This document shows positions 17,793 through 25,760 of a DNA stretch of 64,000 nucleotides, piece after piece. The translations under genes and the position numbers were made by a program. The notes under the pieces were generated by a model. The model was not told where the DNA came from. It searched no databases and was given only the letters and a program-made list of their open reading frames with translations. Position 1 is the stretch's first letter; every line of letters begins with the position of its first letter. Source of the stretch: JANNPJ01 sp965200525 (lineage in GTDB: Bacteria > Actinomycetota > Actinomycetes > Actinomycetales > Kineosporiaceae); contig OZ241368.1 in the NCBI GenBank assembly GCA_965200525.1, forward strand, positions 930,001-994,000, read 5' to 3'.

Positions 17793-18976
17793 CGGCCGGC
17801 CCTCCTTCGCTTCATCGGGTCCGCGGCGGGGGTGATCCGGGTGGCCTCGGTACTGACCGGAGTCGCGTCCGGGCTGGCCGGTGCGACCGGCTCGACCGCC
17901 GGGCGGACCACCTCGGTGGGCGTGCTGGACAGTCCGGCTCGCGGGGCACTGGTGCCGTTCAGGCCGCCGAGGTCGGCCGCGGCCGGGTTGGGCCGGCGCT
18001 GCGACATCAGGACCGGGGTGAACCCGACCTTCATCTTGACCTTCTTGCCGTCCTCGGTCCGGATCTTGCTCGGGCCGGAGCTGCGCAGCCGGGGGCTGAC
18101 GAACTCGTCGATACCGAAGTTGAGCAGGGCCAGGGCGGTACCGAGGATGGCGATCGCGGCACCGGCGGGGACGAACCACCACCAGGCGCCCTGAGCCAGG
18201 GCCTGCTCGCTCTGGGCCCAGAACAGGATCGTGCCCCAGTTCCAGGTGGCCACGTTCGAGACGCCGATGAAGGCCAGCGTGATCTCCGACATCACGGCGA
18301 AGATCACCGTGCTGACGAAGCTGGAGGCAATGATCGCCACCAGGTTCGGCATGATCTCGAAAACGATGATCCGCCAGGTGGTCTCACCGGTGGCCTTGGA
18401 GGCCTGGACGAAGTCCCGCTGGCGCAGCGAGAGGGTCTGGGCCCGCAGGATCCGGGCCCCCCACGACCACGAGGTGAACCCGATGGTCAGGGCCACCGTC
18501 AGGTCGCCCGCCTTCTCGACCGTGGCCGAGATGATGATGATCAGCGGCAGCGCCGGGATGACCAGGAACACGTTGGTCAGGGCCGAGAGGCACTCGTCGA
18601 GGACGCCGCCGAGGTAGCCGGCGCTGATCCCGATCAGCACAGACAGGATGATCGCCACGAAGCCGGCCAGCAGGCCGACGAACATGACGCTGCGGGTGCC
18701 GTCCAGGATCTGGCTCAGGATGTCCTGGCCGAGGTGGGTCGTGCCGAACCAGTGCGAGCCCGACGGCCCCTGCAGCAGGTCCTCGCTGCGCGCACTCGGG
18801 TCGTAGGGTGCGACCCACGGGCCGATGACCGCGAACACCAGGAAGATGAACACGATCACCAGGCCCAGGAAGGCCTTCGGGTTGGCGACGAACCGCCACT
18901 GCCGGCGCTTGGCCGCGGCCGGCGCGGCCGGCGCCGGGGCCGCGGCACTGATGTCAGGACTGGTGGGGATGGTCAT
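17789..18976 (-). CDS. ABC transporter permease (DppC-like) with long C-terminal extension
   Basis: Inner-membrane permease with an N-terminal OppC-type region, an external loop (GTTHLGQDILSQIL), five further helices and the EAA-like loop (QASKATGETTWRIIVFEIMPN). The family is about 280-310 residues; this one is 395 because of about 95 extra hydrophilic residues after SPRLRSSG, rich in Pro, Ala and Thr (from KIRTEDGKKVKMK on). That tail would lie in the cytoplasm and is not a recognised domain. Overlaps the downstream ATPase start; four bases after the DppB-like gene. Confidence 0.9.
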
Positions 18977-18979
18977 GGA

Positions 18980-19960
18980 TCAGCCCTCCCGGCGAGTACG
19001 CGGGTCGAGGAGCAGGTAGGCGAGGTCGGCCACGAAGTTCGCCACCAGCACGGACAGGGTGATGATCAGGAAGATGCCCTGCAGCACCGGGTAGTCCTTG
19101 GAGTTGACCGCCTGGAAGAGCAGGAAACCGATACCCGGGTAGGAGAAGACGATCTCGACCAGCAGGGTGCCGCTGACGATGAAGCCGAGGGACAGGGCGA
19201 ACCCGGACACGTTCGGCAGCAGCGCGTTGCGGGCCGCGTAGCCGAGCATGACCCGCTTCTCCGACAGGCCCTTGGCGTGCGCGACCGTGATGTAGTCCTC
19301 GGACGTCACGGTCACCATCATGTTCCGCATCCCGAGGATCCAGCCACTCATCGAGGAGATGAAGATGGTGGCCGCCGGCAACAGGCTGTGGTGAATCGCG
19401 CTGCCGATGAATCCGCCCGACCAGCTGGGCACCACGCCGGGGTCGTAACCGCCGGCCGAGGGGAACAGCCCGCCGGTGCCGGCCAGCACCGAGATCGCCA
19501 CCAGACCGAGCCAGAAGTACGGGATGGACGACAGGAACGTGGTCACCGGGAGCAGGCCGTCGATCGCCGAGCCGCGGTACCAGCCGGCCAGCACGCCCAG
19601 GCCGGTCCCGACCAGGAAGCTGATCACCGTGGTGATGCCGACCAGCAACAGGGTCCAGGGCAGGGCCTGCTTCAGCACCTCCGACGTCGGGGTCGGGAAG
19701 TAGGTGAACGAGATGCCCAGGTCGCCGTGGAAGAGCTGCTTCCAGTAGTCGAGGTACTGCTGGAACAGGCTCTTGTGCTTGTCCAAGCCGAACAGGATGT
19801 AGAGCGACTCGATGGACTTCGTGCTGATCTGCCCCTGGCTCTGGGAGATCAGGGACTGCACCGGGTCGCCGGGGATCAGCCGCGGGATGAAGAAGTTGAT
19901 CGTGATCGCGGCCCAGGCGGTGAGCAGGTAGAACGAGATGCGCTGGAGTACGTACTTCAC
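18980..19960 (-). CDS. ABC transporter permease (DppB-like)
   Basis: 326-residue inner-membrane permease of the OppB/DppB family: N-terminal helix YLLTAWAAITINFFIPRLIPGDPV with the family GDP motif, about six helices, and the cytoplasmic loop VTVTSEDYITVAHAKGLSEKRVMLGYAARNALLP that contacts the ATPases. Start overlaps the stop of the upstream ATPase gene (ATGA type). Part of the sugar-island importer. Confidence 0.92.
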   Translation of the reverse strand: MKYVLQRISFYLLTAWAAITINFFIPRLIPGDPVQSLISQSQGQISTKSIESLYILFGLDKHKSLFQQYLDYWKQLFHGDLGISFTYFPTPTSEVLKQALPWTLLLVGITTVISFLVGTGLGVLAGWYRGSAIDGLLPVTTFLSSIPYFWLGLVAISVLAGTGGLFPSAGGYDPGVVPSWSGGFIGSAIHHSLLPAATIFISSMSGWILGMRNMMVTVTSEDYITVAHAKGLSEKRVMLGYAARNALLPNVSGFALSLGFIVSGTLLVEIVFSYPGIGFLLFQAVNSKDYPVLQGIFLIITLSVLVANFVADLAYLLLDPRTRREG

Positions 19961-21057
19961 TGGGGCGCCCCCGTCTTGTCGGGCGTACGGCCTTCGGCCG
20001 CAACCGTTTCGGCGTCGTAGAGCCAGCAGGCGGCCCAGTGGCCCGGGCCGTCGCTGATCTGGATCTGCGGTGGCACGTCGACCTTGCAGCGAGCCATCAC
20101 GTGCGGGCAGCGCGGGTTGAACCGGCAGCCGTCGGGCGGGTTGATCAGGCTCGGCGGCTCGCCGTTGCCGGCGTCCTCGGGAACGTCGCCGGGCGCGAGC
20201 TCGGTCGTGATCCGGTCGGCGTCGGGCGCGGACTCGATCAGCAGCCGGGTGTACGGGTGGGCCGGGTTCTGGGTGACGGTCTCGCTGTCGCCCCCCTCGA
20301 CCAGCCGGCCGGCGTACATCACCAGGGTGGTGTCGGCGAAGTAGCGGGCCGAGGCGATGTCGTGGGTGATGTAGAGGATCGCCAGGTTCAGGCGCTCCTT
20401 GAGATCACGCAGCAGGTTCAGCACGCCGAGGCGGATCGACACGTCCAACATCGACACCGGCTCGTCGGCCAGCAGCACCTCGGGGTCGGCCCCCAGGGCC
20501 CGGGCGATCGAGACCCGCTGGCGCTGACCGCCGGACAGTTCGTGCGGGAACTTGTCCAGGTAGCGCTCGGCCGGGGTCAGGTTCACCCGGGTGAGCAGGT
20601 TCTCCAGTGCGGCCTGGAGGCCTTCCTTGCTGCCGTCGCCCGCGTTGCCGTGGATCTTCAGCGAACGGGTCAGGTGATACCGAATGGTGTGCACGGGGTT
20701 CAGCGAGGCGAACGGGTCCTGAAAGATCATCTGGACCTGGCGGGCGTAGGCCCGGAACGCCTTGCCGCCGCGCAGCGACACCGGCTTGCCGTGCAGCTTG
20801 ATCTCGCCGGAGGTACGGGGGTAGAGGGTGGCCAGCAGCCGGGCCACGGTGGACTTGCCGGAGCCGGACTCGCCGACCAGGGCGGTCACCCGGCCGCGGC
20901 GCAGCACGATGTCGATTCCGTCGACGGCGTGCACTACGCGCCGCTTTCCCGATCGCAGATCCGCGGCGCTGCGGCGGACCGGGAAATGCTTGGTGAGCTT
21001 CTCCGCGGCGAGAACCACCTCTGTGGCTTCTTCGTGGAGGGGGTGCGTCGACGTCAT
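19957..21057 (-). CDS. Dpp/Opp-type ABC transporter ATP-binding protein (DppF-like)
   Basis: Second ATPase of the importer, 366 residues: Walker A GESGSGKST (62-70), Q-loop MIFQDPFASLNP, signature LSGGQRQRVSIARAL, Walker B VLLADEPVSMLD, His in YITHDIASARYFAD, and the C-terminal CRFNPRCPHVMARC motif. Together with the DppD-like ATPase it forms the heterodimer expected in OppD/F systems. It is separated from the upstream binding-protein gene by a long hairpin (21109-21155). Confidence 0.92.
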   Translation of the reverse strand: MTSTHPLHEEATEVVLAAEKLTKHFPVRRSAADLRSGKRRVVHAVDGIDIVLRRGRVTALVGESGSGKSTVARLLATLYPRTSGEIKLHGKPVSLRGGKAFRAYARQVQMIFQDPFASLNPVHTIRYHLTRSLKIHGNAGDGSKEGLQAALENLLTRVNLTPAERYLDKFPHELSGGQRQRVSIARALGADPEVLLADEPVSMLDVSIRLGVLNLLRDLKERLNLAILYITHDIASARYFADTTLVMYAGRLVEGGDSETVTQNPAHPYTRLLIESAPDADRITTELAPGDVPEDAGNGEPPSLINPPDGCRFNPRCPHVMARCKVDVPPQIQISDGPGHWAACWLYDAETVAAEGRTPDKTGAPQ

Positions 21058-21108
21058 GCCGACTCCTGTCTGAATTGAGAACTGGTCCGCCGGGGGCCGG
21101 ACCCGGGT

Positions 21109-21155
21109 AGTGCCTCCCGGGCGCCCGCAGCTTTCGCGGACGCCCGGGAGGCACT
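21109..21155 (-). promoter_or_regulatory. Strong hairpin after the binding-protein gene
   Basis: 15-bp perfect stem AGTGCCTCCCGGGCG (21109-21123) / CGCCCGGGAGGCACT (21141-21155), continued inward by CCGC/GCGG after one mismatch. It lies between the solute-binding-protein stop (21170) and the DppF-like start (21057). Hairpins at this place in binding-protein operons commonly protect the upstream message or partly end transcription, giving more binding protein than permease. No T-run is present. Confidence 0.7.
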
Positions 21156-21169
21156 GGTGGGCGAGATCC

Positions 21170-22846
21170 TTACGCGGACTTCAGGTGCAGGACCACGTCA
21201 ACCGCGTACGGCTGGGTGGGCTGCAGCGCCGAGTACGGGTCGGCGTCGCTCGGCCATCCGGTCCAGTTCTTGGAGCTGTACGCGGCACCGACGTTGTCGG
21301 CCCCGACCGGGATCATCGGCATCTGCTCGACGAAAATCTTCTGCAGGTTGTCCATCGCCGTGGTGCGGTCGGCGTCGCTGGTGGAGTTGGCGTACGCCTT
21401 CAGCGCGGCGGTCGCGGTCGGGTTGTTGAACCGGCCGTAGTTGCCCTGCGGCGAGGCCTTGCCGATCGGCTGGAGCAGCGTGCCGTCCATGATCGTCTGG
21501 TAGATGTCGTACGGCGTGGCGCCACCGTTCGTCCACCGGAAGGCCGCGTCGAACTGGCCCGCCTCGACGTTCTTGAACCAGGTCGACTCCGTGGCCTTGT
21601 CGACCTTGGCCGCGATGCCGATCTGCTTCAGGTTGTCCTGGACGATGGTCAGGCTGGTCTGGTAGTCGGACCAGCCGGACGGGTCGGTCAGGGTCAGGGT
21701 GACCGGCTTGCCGGTCTTGTCCTTCAGCACGTCACCGGCGTAGGTGTAGCCGTTGTCGGTGAGCAGCTTCTTGGCGCCGGCCACGTCGACGACCTGGTTC
21801 TTGCCCTTGTACTCGGGGGCGATGAACGCGTCGCCGGCCGGGGTCGGGATGCCGGTCACGCTCTGCACCAGCGGGTGGAAGTAGCCCGACTCGGCCTGGT
21901 TGAAGATGTCGTCCCGGTTGATCGCCATGTTCATGGCCTGACGCAGGTTGACGTCGTCAAACGGCTTCTTGGTGGTGTTGATGTAGAGGCCGTGGATGCC
22001 CAGCACCGGCGGCGCCCAGATGTGGTAGTGCGCCGGGTCCTTAGCCACGAAGACCTGCTTGACGTTCGGGATGAACGCGAAGCTCCACTCGGTCGAGCCG
22101 TTGGACAGCGCCGTCGCCTCGGCGTTGTTGTCGGTGTAGGAGGTGTAACGAAGCTCCTTCACCTGCGGCTTGGTGCCCCAGTAGTCGTTGCGCACGTCCA
22201 GCGTGGTGGTCTGCGGGGTGAACGTCTTGAGCGTGTACGGCCCGGTGCCGACCGGCTTGGCCAGCGTGTCCTTGGCCGGGTCGGCCAGCTTCGACCAGAT
22301 GTGCTCGGGCACGATCGGCTGCTGCGAGAGGATCTTGACCTGGTTGACGAACTGCGGGCTGTCGAAGGTCATGGTCACGACGTTGCCGTTGACCGTGACG
22401 TCCTTGTACGGCGTCCCGTTGATGTTCAGGTCCTTGTTGCCCTTGAGCAGGTTGTACGTGTACGCCACGTCGGCGGCGGTCATCGGCTGACCGTCCGACC
22501 ACTTGACGCCGTCGCGCACGGTGACGTCGACCGAGGTGTAGTCGGCGTTCCACTTGACCGCGGTGGCCAGCCAGGGCTTGGCCGGCTCGGCCGGCTTGAC
22601 CGGGTTCCACATGGTGAGGGGCTCGAAGAGAACCCAGCGGTACCCGAGCTTGGCCGCCGAGGCGGTGGTGACGAACGGGTTGTTGTTCTCCGTCTGCGGG
22701 CCGTCGGGCATGCTCACGTTGAGAACCGTGTTGGCCTTGCTGCTGCCGGTGCCGGAGTCCGACGAGCTGCTGCTCGAGCAGGCGGTGAGACCGGTGGTGA
22801 CGACGGCACCCGCGAGGGCGATGCTGAGGACATGTCTAGCGCGCAC
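21170..22846 (-). CDS. Extracellular solute-binding lipoprotein, family 5 (Dpp/Opp-type)
   Basis: Lipoprotein that captures substrate for the importer: basic N-terminus, hydrophobic segment, lipobox LTAC (Cys23), a Ser-rich linker, then an SBP family 5 fold of about 520 residues (e.g. GVKWSDGQPMTAADVAYTY, and VGTGPYTLKTF). I take GTG 22846 as start because AAGGAG lies 5 bases upstream and the signal then begins correctly; the frame is open to 22924. Its gene follows the LacI regulator by 99 bases and precedes the transporter genes and bgl1. The family binds peptides, but some archaeal and Thermotoga members bind cello-oligosaccharides; a beta-glucoside ligand is inferred from context. Confidence 0.9.
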   Translation of the reverse strand: MRARHVLSIALAGAVVTTGLTACSSSSSSDSGTGSSKANTVLNVSMPDGPQTENNNPFVTTASAAKLGYRWVLFEPLTMWNPVKPAEPAKPWLATAVKWNADYTSVDVTVRDGVKWSDGQPMTAADVAYTYNLLKGNKDLNINGTPYKDVTVNGNVVTMTFDSPQFVNQVKILSQQPIVPEHIWSKLADPAKDTLAKPVGTGPYTLKTFTPQTTTLDVRNDYWGTKPQVKELRYTSYTDNNAEATALSNGSTEWSFAFIPNVKQVFVAKDPAHYHIWAPPVLGIHGLYINTTKKPFDDVNLRQAMNMAINRDDIFNQAESGYFHPLVQSVTGIPTPAGDAFIAPEYKGKNQVVDVAGAKKLLTDNGYTYAGDVLKDKTGKPVTLTLTDPSGWSDYQTSLTIVQDNLKQIGIAAKVDKATESTWFKNVEAGQFDAAFRWTNGGATPYDIYQTIMDGTLLQPIGKASPQGNYGRFNNPTATAALKAYANSTSDADRTTAMDNLQKIFVEQMPMIPVGADNVGAAYSSKNWTGWPSDADPYSALQPTQPYAVDVVLHLKSA

Positions 22847-22945
22847 GACTTCTCCTTTGATGGTGTGCGGTGGGACCTGGGTGAGCAGGATTCGGGCCGT
22901 GCTGGTGGAGCGGTGTTCGGTCAAGCGGGCGCCGGTCGAGCCGGC

Positions 22946-23953
22946 TCAGGTCGACACGGTTGAACCACGGACAATCAGCTCCGTGGGGATCACCGTGGGT
23001 GCCTGCGGTAGGGGTGTGCCGTCGAAGTGCGCGATCAGCAACTGGGCCGAGGTCGCCCCCATTTGACGCATCGGCTGGTGCACCGTGGTCAGTGGGGGCT
23101 CGGTATGGGAGGCGAGCGGCACATCGTCGAAGCCGACGATGCTGACGTCCTGCGGGACCTTCAGCCCCGCCTCGCGGACTGCCTGGAGCGCGCCGGCCGC
23201 GGACAGATCGTTGTGCGCGAACACGGCGTCGAACTCGATCCCCTCCGAGAGCAGGTGCTGAACCGCCACCTGACCGCACTCGAAGGTGAAATCGCCTTCC
23301 GTCACGAGCTCGTCCGGGATCGGCCGGCCGGCTGCGGCGTAGGACTCTGCGAAACCGGCGAGCCGGTCCTCCGTGCATCCGAACCGGAGGTGGCCGGTGA
23401 TCACCAGCGGCCGCATCCGGCCGAGGGAGATCAGGTGGGCCGCCGCCGCGGCCCCACCGGCTTCGTTCGTGGTGGCTACCGAGGGAAAGATCGGCTGGTG
23501 CCCACGGTCGTCGATCAGGACCACCGGAAGACCGCGCCCGTGCAGCTCGGTGATGTAGTCGAGCGTGCCTTCGGGCTCGATCACCAGCAGGCCGTCGAAG
23601 GCGTGGGAGGAGACCTGCGTCGCGAACTGGCGCATCGACTCCTCCCCCCGGGTGCAGGTGAACAACAGCAGTCCGTAACCGGCGCTCTCCACGCTGTCCA
23701 CGACCCCCTGCAGCACCTCCCCCATCCAAGGCCAGATCAGCGAGGGGACGAGCATTCCGATCACCCGGGATCGGCCCCGCGCCAGACCGACCGCCCGAGC
23801 GCTCGGAACGTACCCGAGTTCTTCGATGACCCGGCGAACCCTCGCCGCTGTTGTTTCGTCAAGCTCGCCCTTGCGGTTGAGGACCCGCGAGACCGTCGTC
23901 TTGCTGACGCCGGCCTTGGCCGCGACGTCGGCGATGGTGACGGCAGTCGACAC
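22946..23953 (-). CDS. LacI-family transcriptional regulator (LacI-1)
   Basis: 335 residues: N-terminal HTH (TIADVAAKAGVSKTTVSRVLN, recognition helix reading K-T-T-V-S-R), hinge, and a periplasmic-binding-protein-like sugar domain ending in the FDDVPLASHTEPPLTTV block. GTG at 23953 chosen for the GGGAG upstream. It heads the transporter-bgl1 unit and has three tandem 12-bp operator-like units (23997-24032) directly before it, with a GAGAGCGCTCTC palindrome further up. Likely a sugar-induced repressor of its own operon. Confidence 0.9.
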   Translation of the reverse strand: MSTAVTIADVAAKAGVSKTTVSRVLNRKGELDETTAARVRRVIEELGYVPSARAVGLARGRSRVIGMLVPSLIWPWMGEVLQGVVDSVESAGYGLLLFTCTRGEESMRQFATQVSSHAFDGLLVIEPEGTLDYITELHGRGLPVVLIDDRGHQPIFPSVATTNEAGGAAAAAHLISLGRMRPLVITGHLRFGCTEDRLAGFAESYAAAGRPIPDELVTEGDFTFECGQVAVQHLLSEGIEFDAVFAHNDLSAAGALQAVREAGLKVPQDVSIVGFDDVPLASHTEPPLTTVHQPMRQMGATSAQLLIAHFDGTPLPQAPTVIPTELIVRGSTVST

Positions 23954-23996
23954 GGCTACTCCCAAGGGTCTCGTTCGCAACATTGGAAACAAGGGC

Positions 23997-24032
23997 GGTA
24001 CCGGTTCCGGAAGCGGTTTCGGAAGCGGTTCC
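23997..24032. promoter_or_regulatory. Three tandem 12-bp operator units (type B) before LacI-1
   Basis: Consecutive units GGTACCGGTTCC (23997-24008), GGAAGCGGTTTC (24009-24020), GGAAGCGGTTCC (24021-24032), abutting without spacers. Each has dyad symmetry around a central CG or CCGG, as in LacI-family operators. They start 44 bases upstream of the LacI-1 GTG, so they probably overlap its promoter or leader and mediate autorepression. Confidence 0.65.
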
Positions 24033-24088
24033 GGGCGTAAGTCAATATCGGTGACTCAGCTCACGTCAATCACGGGGAGATAACGAAT

Positions 24089-24100
24089 GAGAGCGCTCTC
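24089..24100. promoter_or_regulatory. Type A operator (GAGAGCGCTCTC) upstream of LacI-1 operon
   Basis: Perfect 12-bp palindrome, the core of the GGAGAGCGCTCTCC element found at five other promoters of the sugar island. The shape resembles CebR-type operators (GGGAGCGCTCCC) known to control cellobiose use in Streptomyces. It lies 136 bases before the LacI-1 start. Confidence 0.7.
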
Positions 24101-24147
24101 TGAGCGGCAAACCGGGATCATCGGCAACCACCCCCCACACGCTAACT

Positions 24148-24199
24148 GTCAAGCCGTCATCTGGATGTCACGCCGCCGTCACGTGAGGGTCACAATCAA
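24148..24199. promoter_or_regulatory. Phased GTCA direct repeats
   Basis: GTCA begins at 24148, 24156, 24167, 24178 and 24189; the last four are exactly 11 bp apart, one helical turn. Direct repeats of 11-bp units starting G(T)TCA are the form of actinobacterial PhoP boxes and of some other OmpR/SARP sites. The regulator is not identifiable from the site alone. Confidence 0.5.
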
Positions 24200-24292
24200 G
24201 ACATGGTGAGCCCCGGTCGATGCTCGGCTCTCACGAGCACCGACCGGGACGTTCTCGAGCCCCCTGAACAGGCCTGACAGCCCGGGTTGAGA

Positions 24293-24328
24293 CGGTGATC
24301 CGGGGGGCGCAGATGCCCCGGATCACCG
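24293..24328. terminator. 13-bp stem hairpin between the LacI genes
   Basis: Perfect inverted repeat CGGTGATCCGGGG (24293-24305) / CCCCGGATCACCG (24316-24328), 10-base loop. It lies about 250 bases past the LacI-2 stop, on the leftward path into LacI-1. A second hairpin follows at 24212-24248 (CCCGGTCG...CGACCGGG). It may end the LacI-2 message or act within a leader; no strong T-run on either side. Confidence 0.5.
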
Positions 24329-24449
24329 CCTTAATCCGGCCTGACCGGCCGGCTCGGCGTTCGATCCCGCCGTGCCGTTGGGTCGGCCCGCACCTGGCTC
24401 GTACCCCGCTTGTATCCGGCTTGTCGATCAGCTGGAGCGTCGCCGGTTC

Positions 24450-24463
24450 GGAGAGCGCTCTCC
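24450..24463. promoter_or_regulatory. Type A operator (GGAGAGCGCTCTCC)
   Basis: Perfect 14-bp palindrome 115 bases downstream of the LacI-2 stop and about 500 bases upstream of LacI-1. Identical to the site at 29499-29512. Which promoter it serves is unclear; a leftward transcript towards LacI-1, or a small RNA ending at the 24293-24328 hairpin, are possible. Confidence 0.7.
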
Positions 24464-24499
24464 AAGGATTCTGGCGGAACGACGGTAGGGCGTCAACCC

Positions 24500-24529
24500 G
24501 TTCCGGAACACGACTCGGAACCGGTTCCG
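24500..24529. promoter_or_regulatory. Type B palindromes near the LacI-2 3-prime end
   Basis: GTTCCGGAAC (24500-24509) and the perfect 14-bp CGGAACCGGTTCCG (24516-24529). They share the GGAA..TTCC half sites of the tandem units before LacI-1 (23997-24032) and could form a remote, loop-forming operator pair with them. Confidence 0.5.
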
Positions 24530-24577
24530 GCCGCTCCGATCAGCGGTGCCTGCGCTTCGGCCCGGGGCGCCCGGGGG

Positions 24578-25627
24578 TCAGGCCGACTCGCGGATCACCA
24601 GGGTGGGTTCGAACAGCACCGACGTGGTGCGGTGCTCGGGCCGGTCGGCGTACGCCAGCAGCAGCCGGGCCATCTCGGCGGCCATGTCCTCGACCGGCTG
24701 GCGGACCGTGGTCAGCGGCGGGCGGCTCACCACGGCGGCGCTGCTGTCGTCGAAACCAACCACGGCCACGTCGTCCGGGATTCGCCGGCCGTAATCGCGC
24801 AGCACCGGCAGGGCACCCTGGGCCATCAGGTCGCTGGCCACGAAAACGCCGTCCAGATCGGGGTGTTCGGTGAGCAGTTGCTCCATCGCCGACTCGCCGC
24901 TGCTCTGGGTGAAGTCGCCCTCGACGACCAGCAGTTCGCGCCGGCCGGCGATCGCGGCGCGAAAGCCCTCCAGCCGGTCGGACCCGGCCGGGTTGTCGGA
25001 CGGGCCGCTGATCGTGGCGATCCGCCGGCAGCCGCGCTCGATCAGACGGTTGGCCGCCAGCCGGGCCCCGGAGGCGTTGTCGACGTCCACGTGACTGATC
25101 GACACGGGCCGGACCGGACGGCCGAACAGCACGGCCGGCAGGCCCGCCTCGGCCAGCAGATCGGGCAGGGGGTCCTGCGGGTGCAAGGAGATCACCGCGG
25201 CCCCGTCACAGCGCCCCTGGCGCAGGTCCGAGACCAGCTGGGCCCGCGCCTGGTCCGACCCGGTCAGGGTCAGCGAGAGGTGCACGCCGAGGTCGCGCAG
25301 CACGCTCAGCAGGCCGCCGACGATCCGGCCGAAGAACGGGTCGGTGAGGAACTGGCCCATGAACGGATCGTCCGAGGCCCGGCTCTCCAGCTCGGACACC
25401 ACCAGGGCGAGCGAGCCGGCCCGGCCGGTGACCAGCGAGCGGGCCGCCCGGTTGGGCACGTACCCGGTGGCCGCCACCGCCTCGGCCACGACCCGGTGGA
25501 TCTCGGGATCGACATTGCGGATGTTGTTGATCACTCGGGACACCGTCGCCCGGGACACCCCGGCGACTCGAGCCACATCCTGAAGGGTGGGCAGGCGCTC
25601 CGGAACGGGCACCTGGTCGCTACTCAT
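24578..25627 (-). CDS. LacI-family transcriptional regulator (LacI-2)
   Basis: About 349 residues: HTH TLQDVARVAGVSRATVSRVIN (recognition helix R-A-T-V-S-R), then a sugar-binding domain with the C-terminal VVGFDDSSAAVVSRPPLTTVRQP block. A TATAAA box ends 8 bases before the ATG at 25627 and no ribosome site is visible, so a leaderless message is likely; a GTG two codons earlier (25633) is an alternative. A 12-of-14 match to the type A operator (25650-25663) sits just upstream of the -10 box, the expected place for autorepression. I infer that this protein reads the type A sites. Confidence 0.9.
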   Translation of the reverse strand: MSSDQVPVPERLPTLQDVARVAGVSRATVSRVINNIRNVDPEIHRVVAEAVAATGYVPNRAARSLVTGRAGSLALVVSELESRASDDPFMGQFLTDPFFGRIVGGLLSVLRDLGVHLSLTLTGSDQARAQLVSDLRQGRCDGAAVISLHPQDPLPDLLAEAGLPAVLFGRPVRPVSISHVDVDNASGARLAANRLIERGCRRIATISGPSDNPAGSDRLEGFRAAIAGRRELLVVEGDFTQSSGESAMEQLLTEHPDLDGVFVASDLMAQGALPVLRDYGRRIPDDVAVVGFDDSSAAVVSRPPLTTVRQPVEDMAAEMARLLLAYADRPEHRTTSVLFEPTLVIRESA

Positions 25628-25649
25628 GGTCACGTTTATAACACGCCTG

Positions 25650-25663
25650 GGATACCGCTCTCC
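25650..25663. promoter_or_regulatory. Type A operator at the LacI-2 promoter
   Basis: Read on the minus strand GGAGAGCGGTATCC, differing from GGAGAGCGCTCTCC at two positions. It overlaps the -35 region of a promoter whose -10 (TATAAA, 25640-25635 on the minus strand) is 7 bases before the LacI-2 ATG. Confidence 0.6.
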
Positions 25664-25706
25664 GGCGGTTTCCCGGGTCGGTTCCTCCCGATGTGCCGCC
25701 GCCCGC

Positions 25707-25734
25707 CCGTCACGCCTGGTCAGAGGCGTGACGG
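25707..25734 (-). terminator. Terminator hairpin of the 1206-aa glycosidase gene
   Basis: Perfect 11-bp stem CCGTCACGCCT (25707-25717) / AGGCGTGACGG (25724-25734), 6-base loop, with a further GC-rich outer pairing, 27 bases after the stop of the large glycosidase gene. On the minus strand no T-run follows, as is usual for GC-rich actinobacterial terminators. Confidence 0.6.
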
Positions 25735-25760
25735 ACGGGCGGGCGGGTTTTGCCGTGGGG

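Larger units (their letters stand above)
23954..24577. other. 624-bp regulatory region between the two LacI genes
   Basis: No credible gene. From left to right it contains three tandem LacI-type operator units (23997-24032), a GAGAGCGCTCTC palindrome (24089-24100), five GTCA motifs in mostly 11-bp phase (24148-24199), a hairpin (24212-24248), a 13-bp stem hairpin (24293-24328), a GGAGAGCGCTCTCC palindrome (24450-24463) and two GGAACC-type palindromes (24500-24529). A 24-codon frame at 24202 lacks a ribosome site. The density of sites is the highest in the window. Confidence 0.7.

Noticed and set aside
24202..24276. 24-codon frame starting ATGGTGAGCCCC
   Set aside because: No ribosome site, lies inside a hairpin-forming operator region, and composition is not protein-like.
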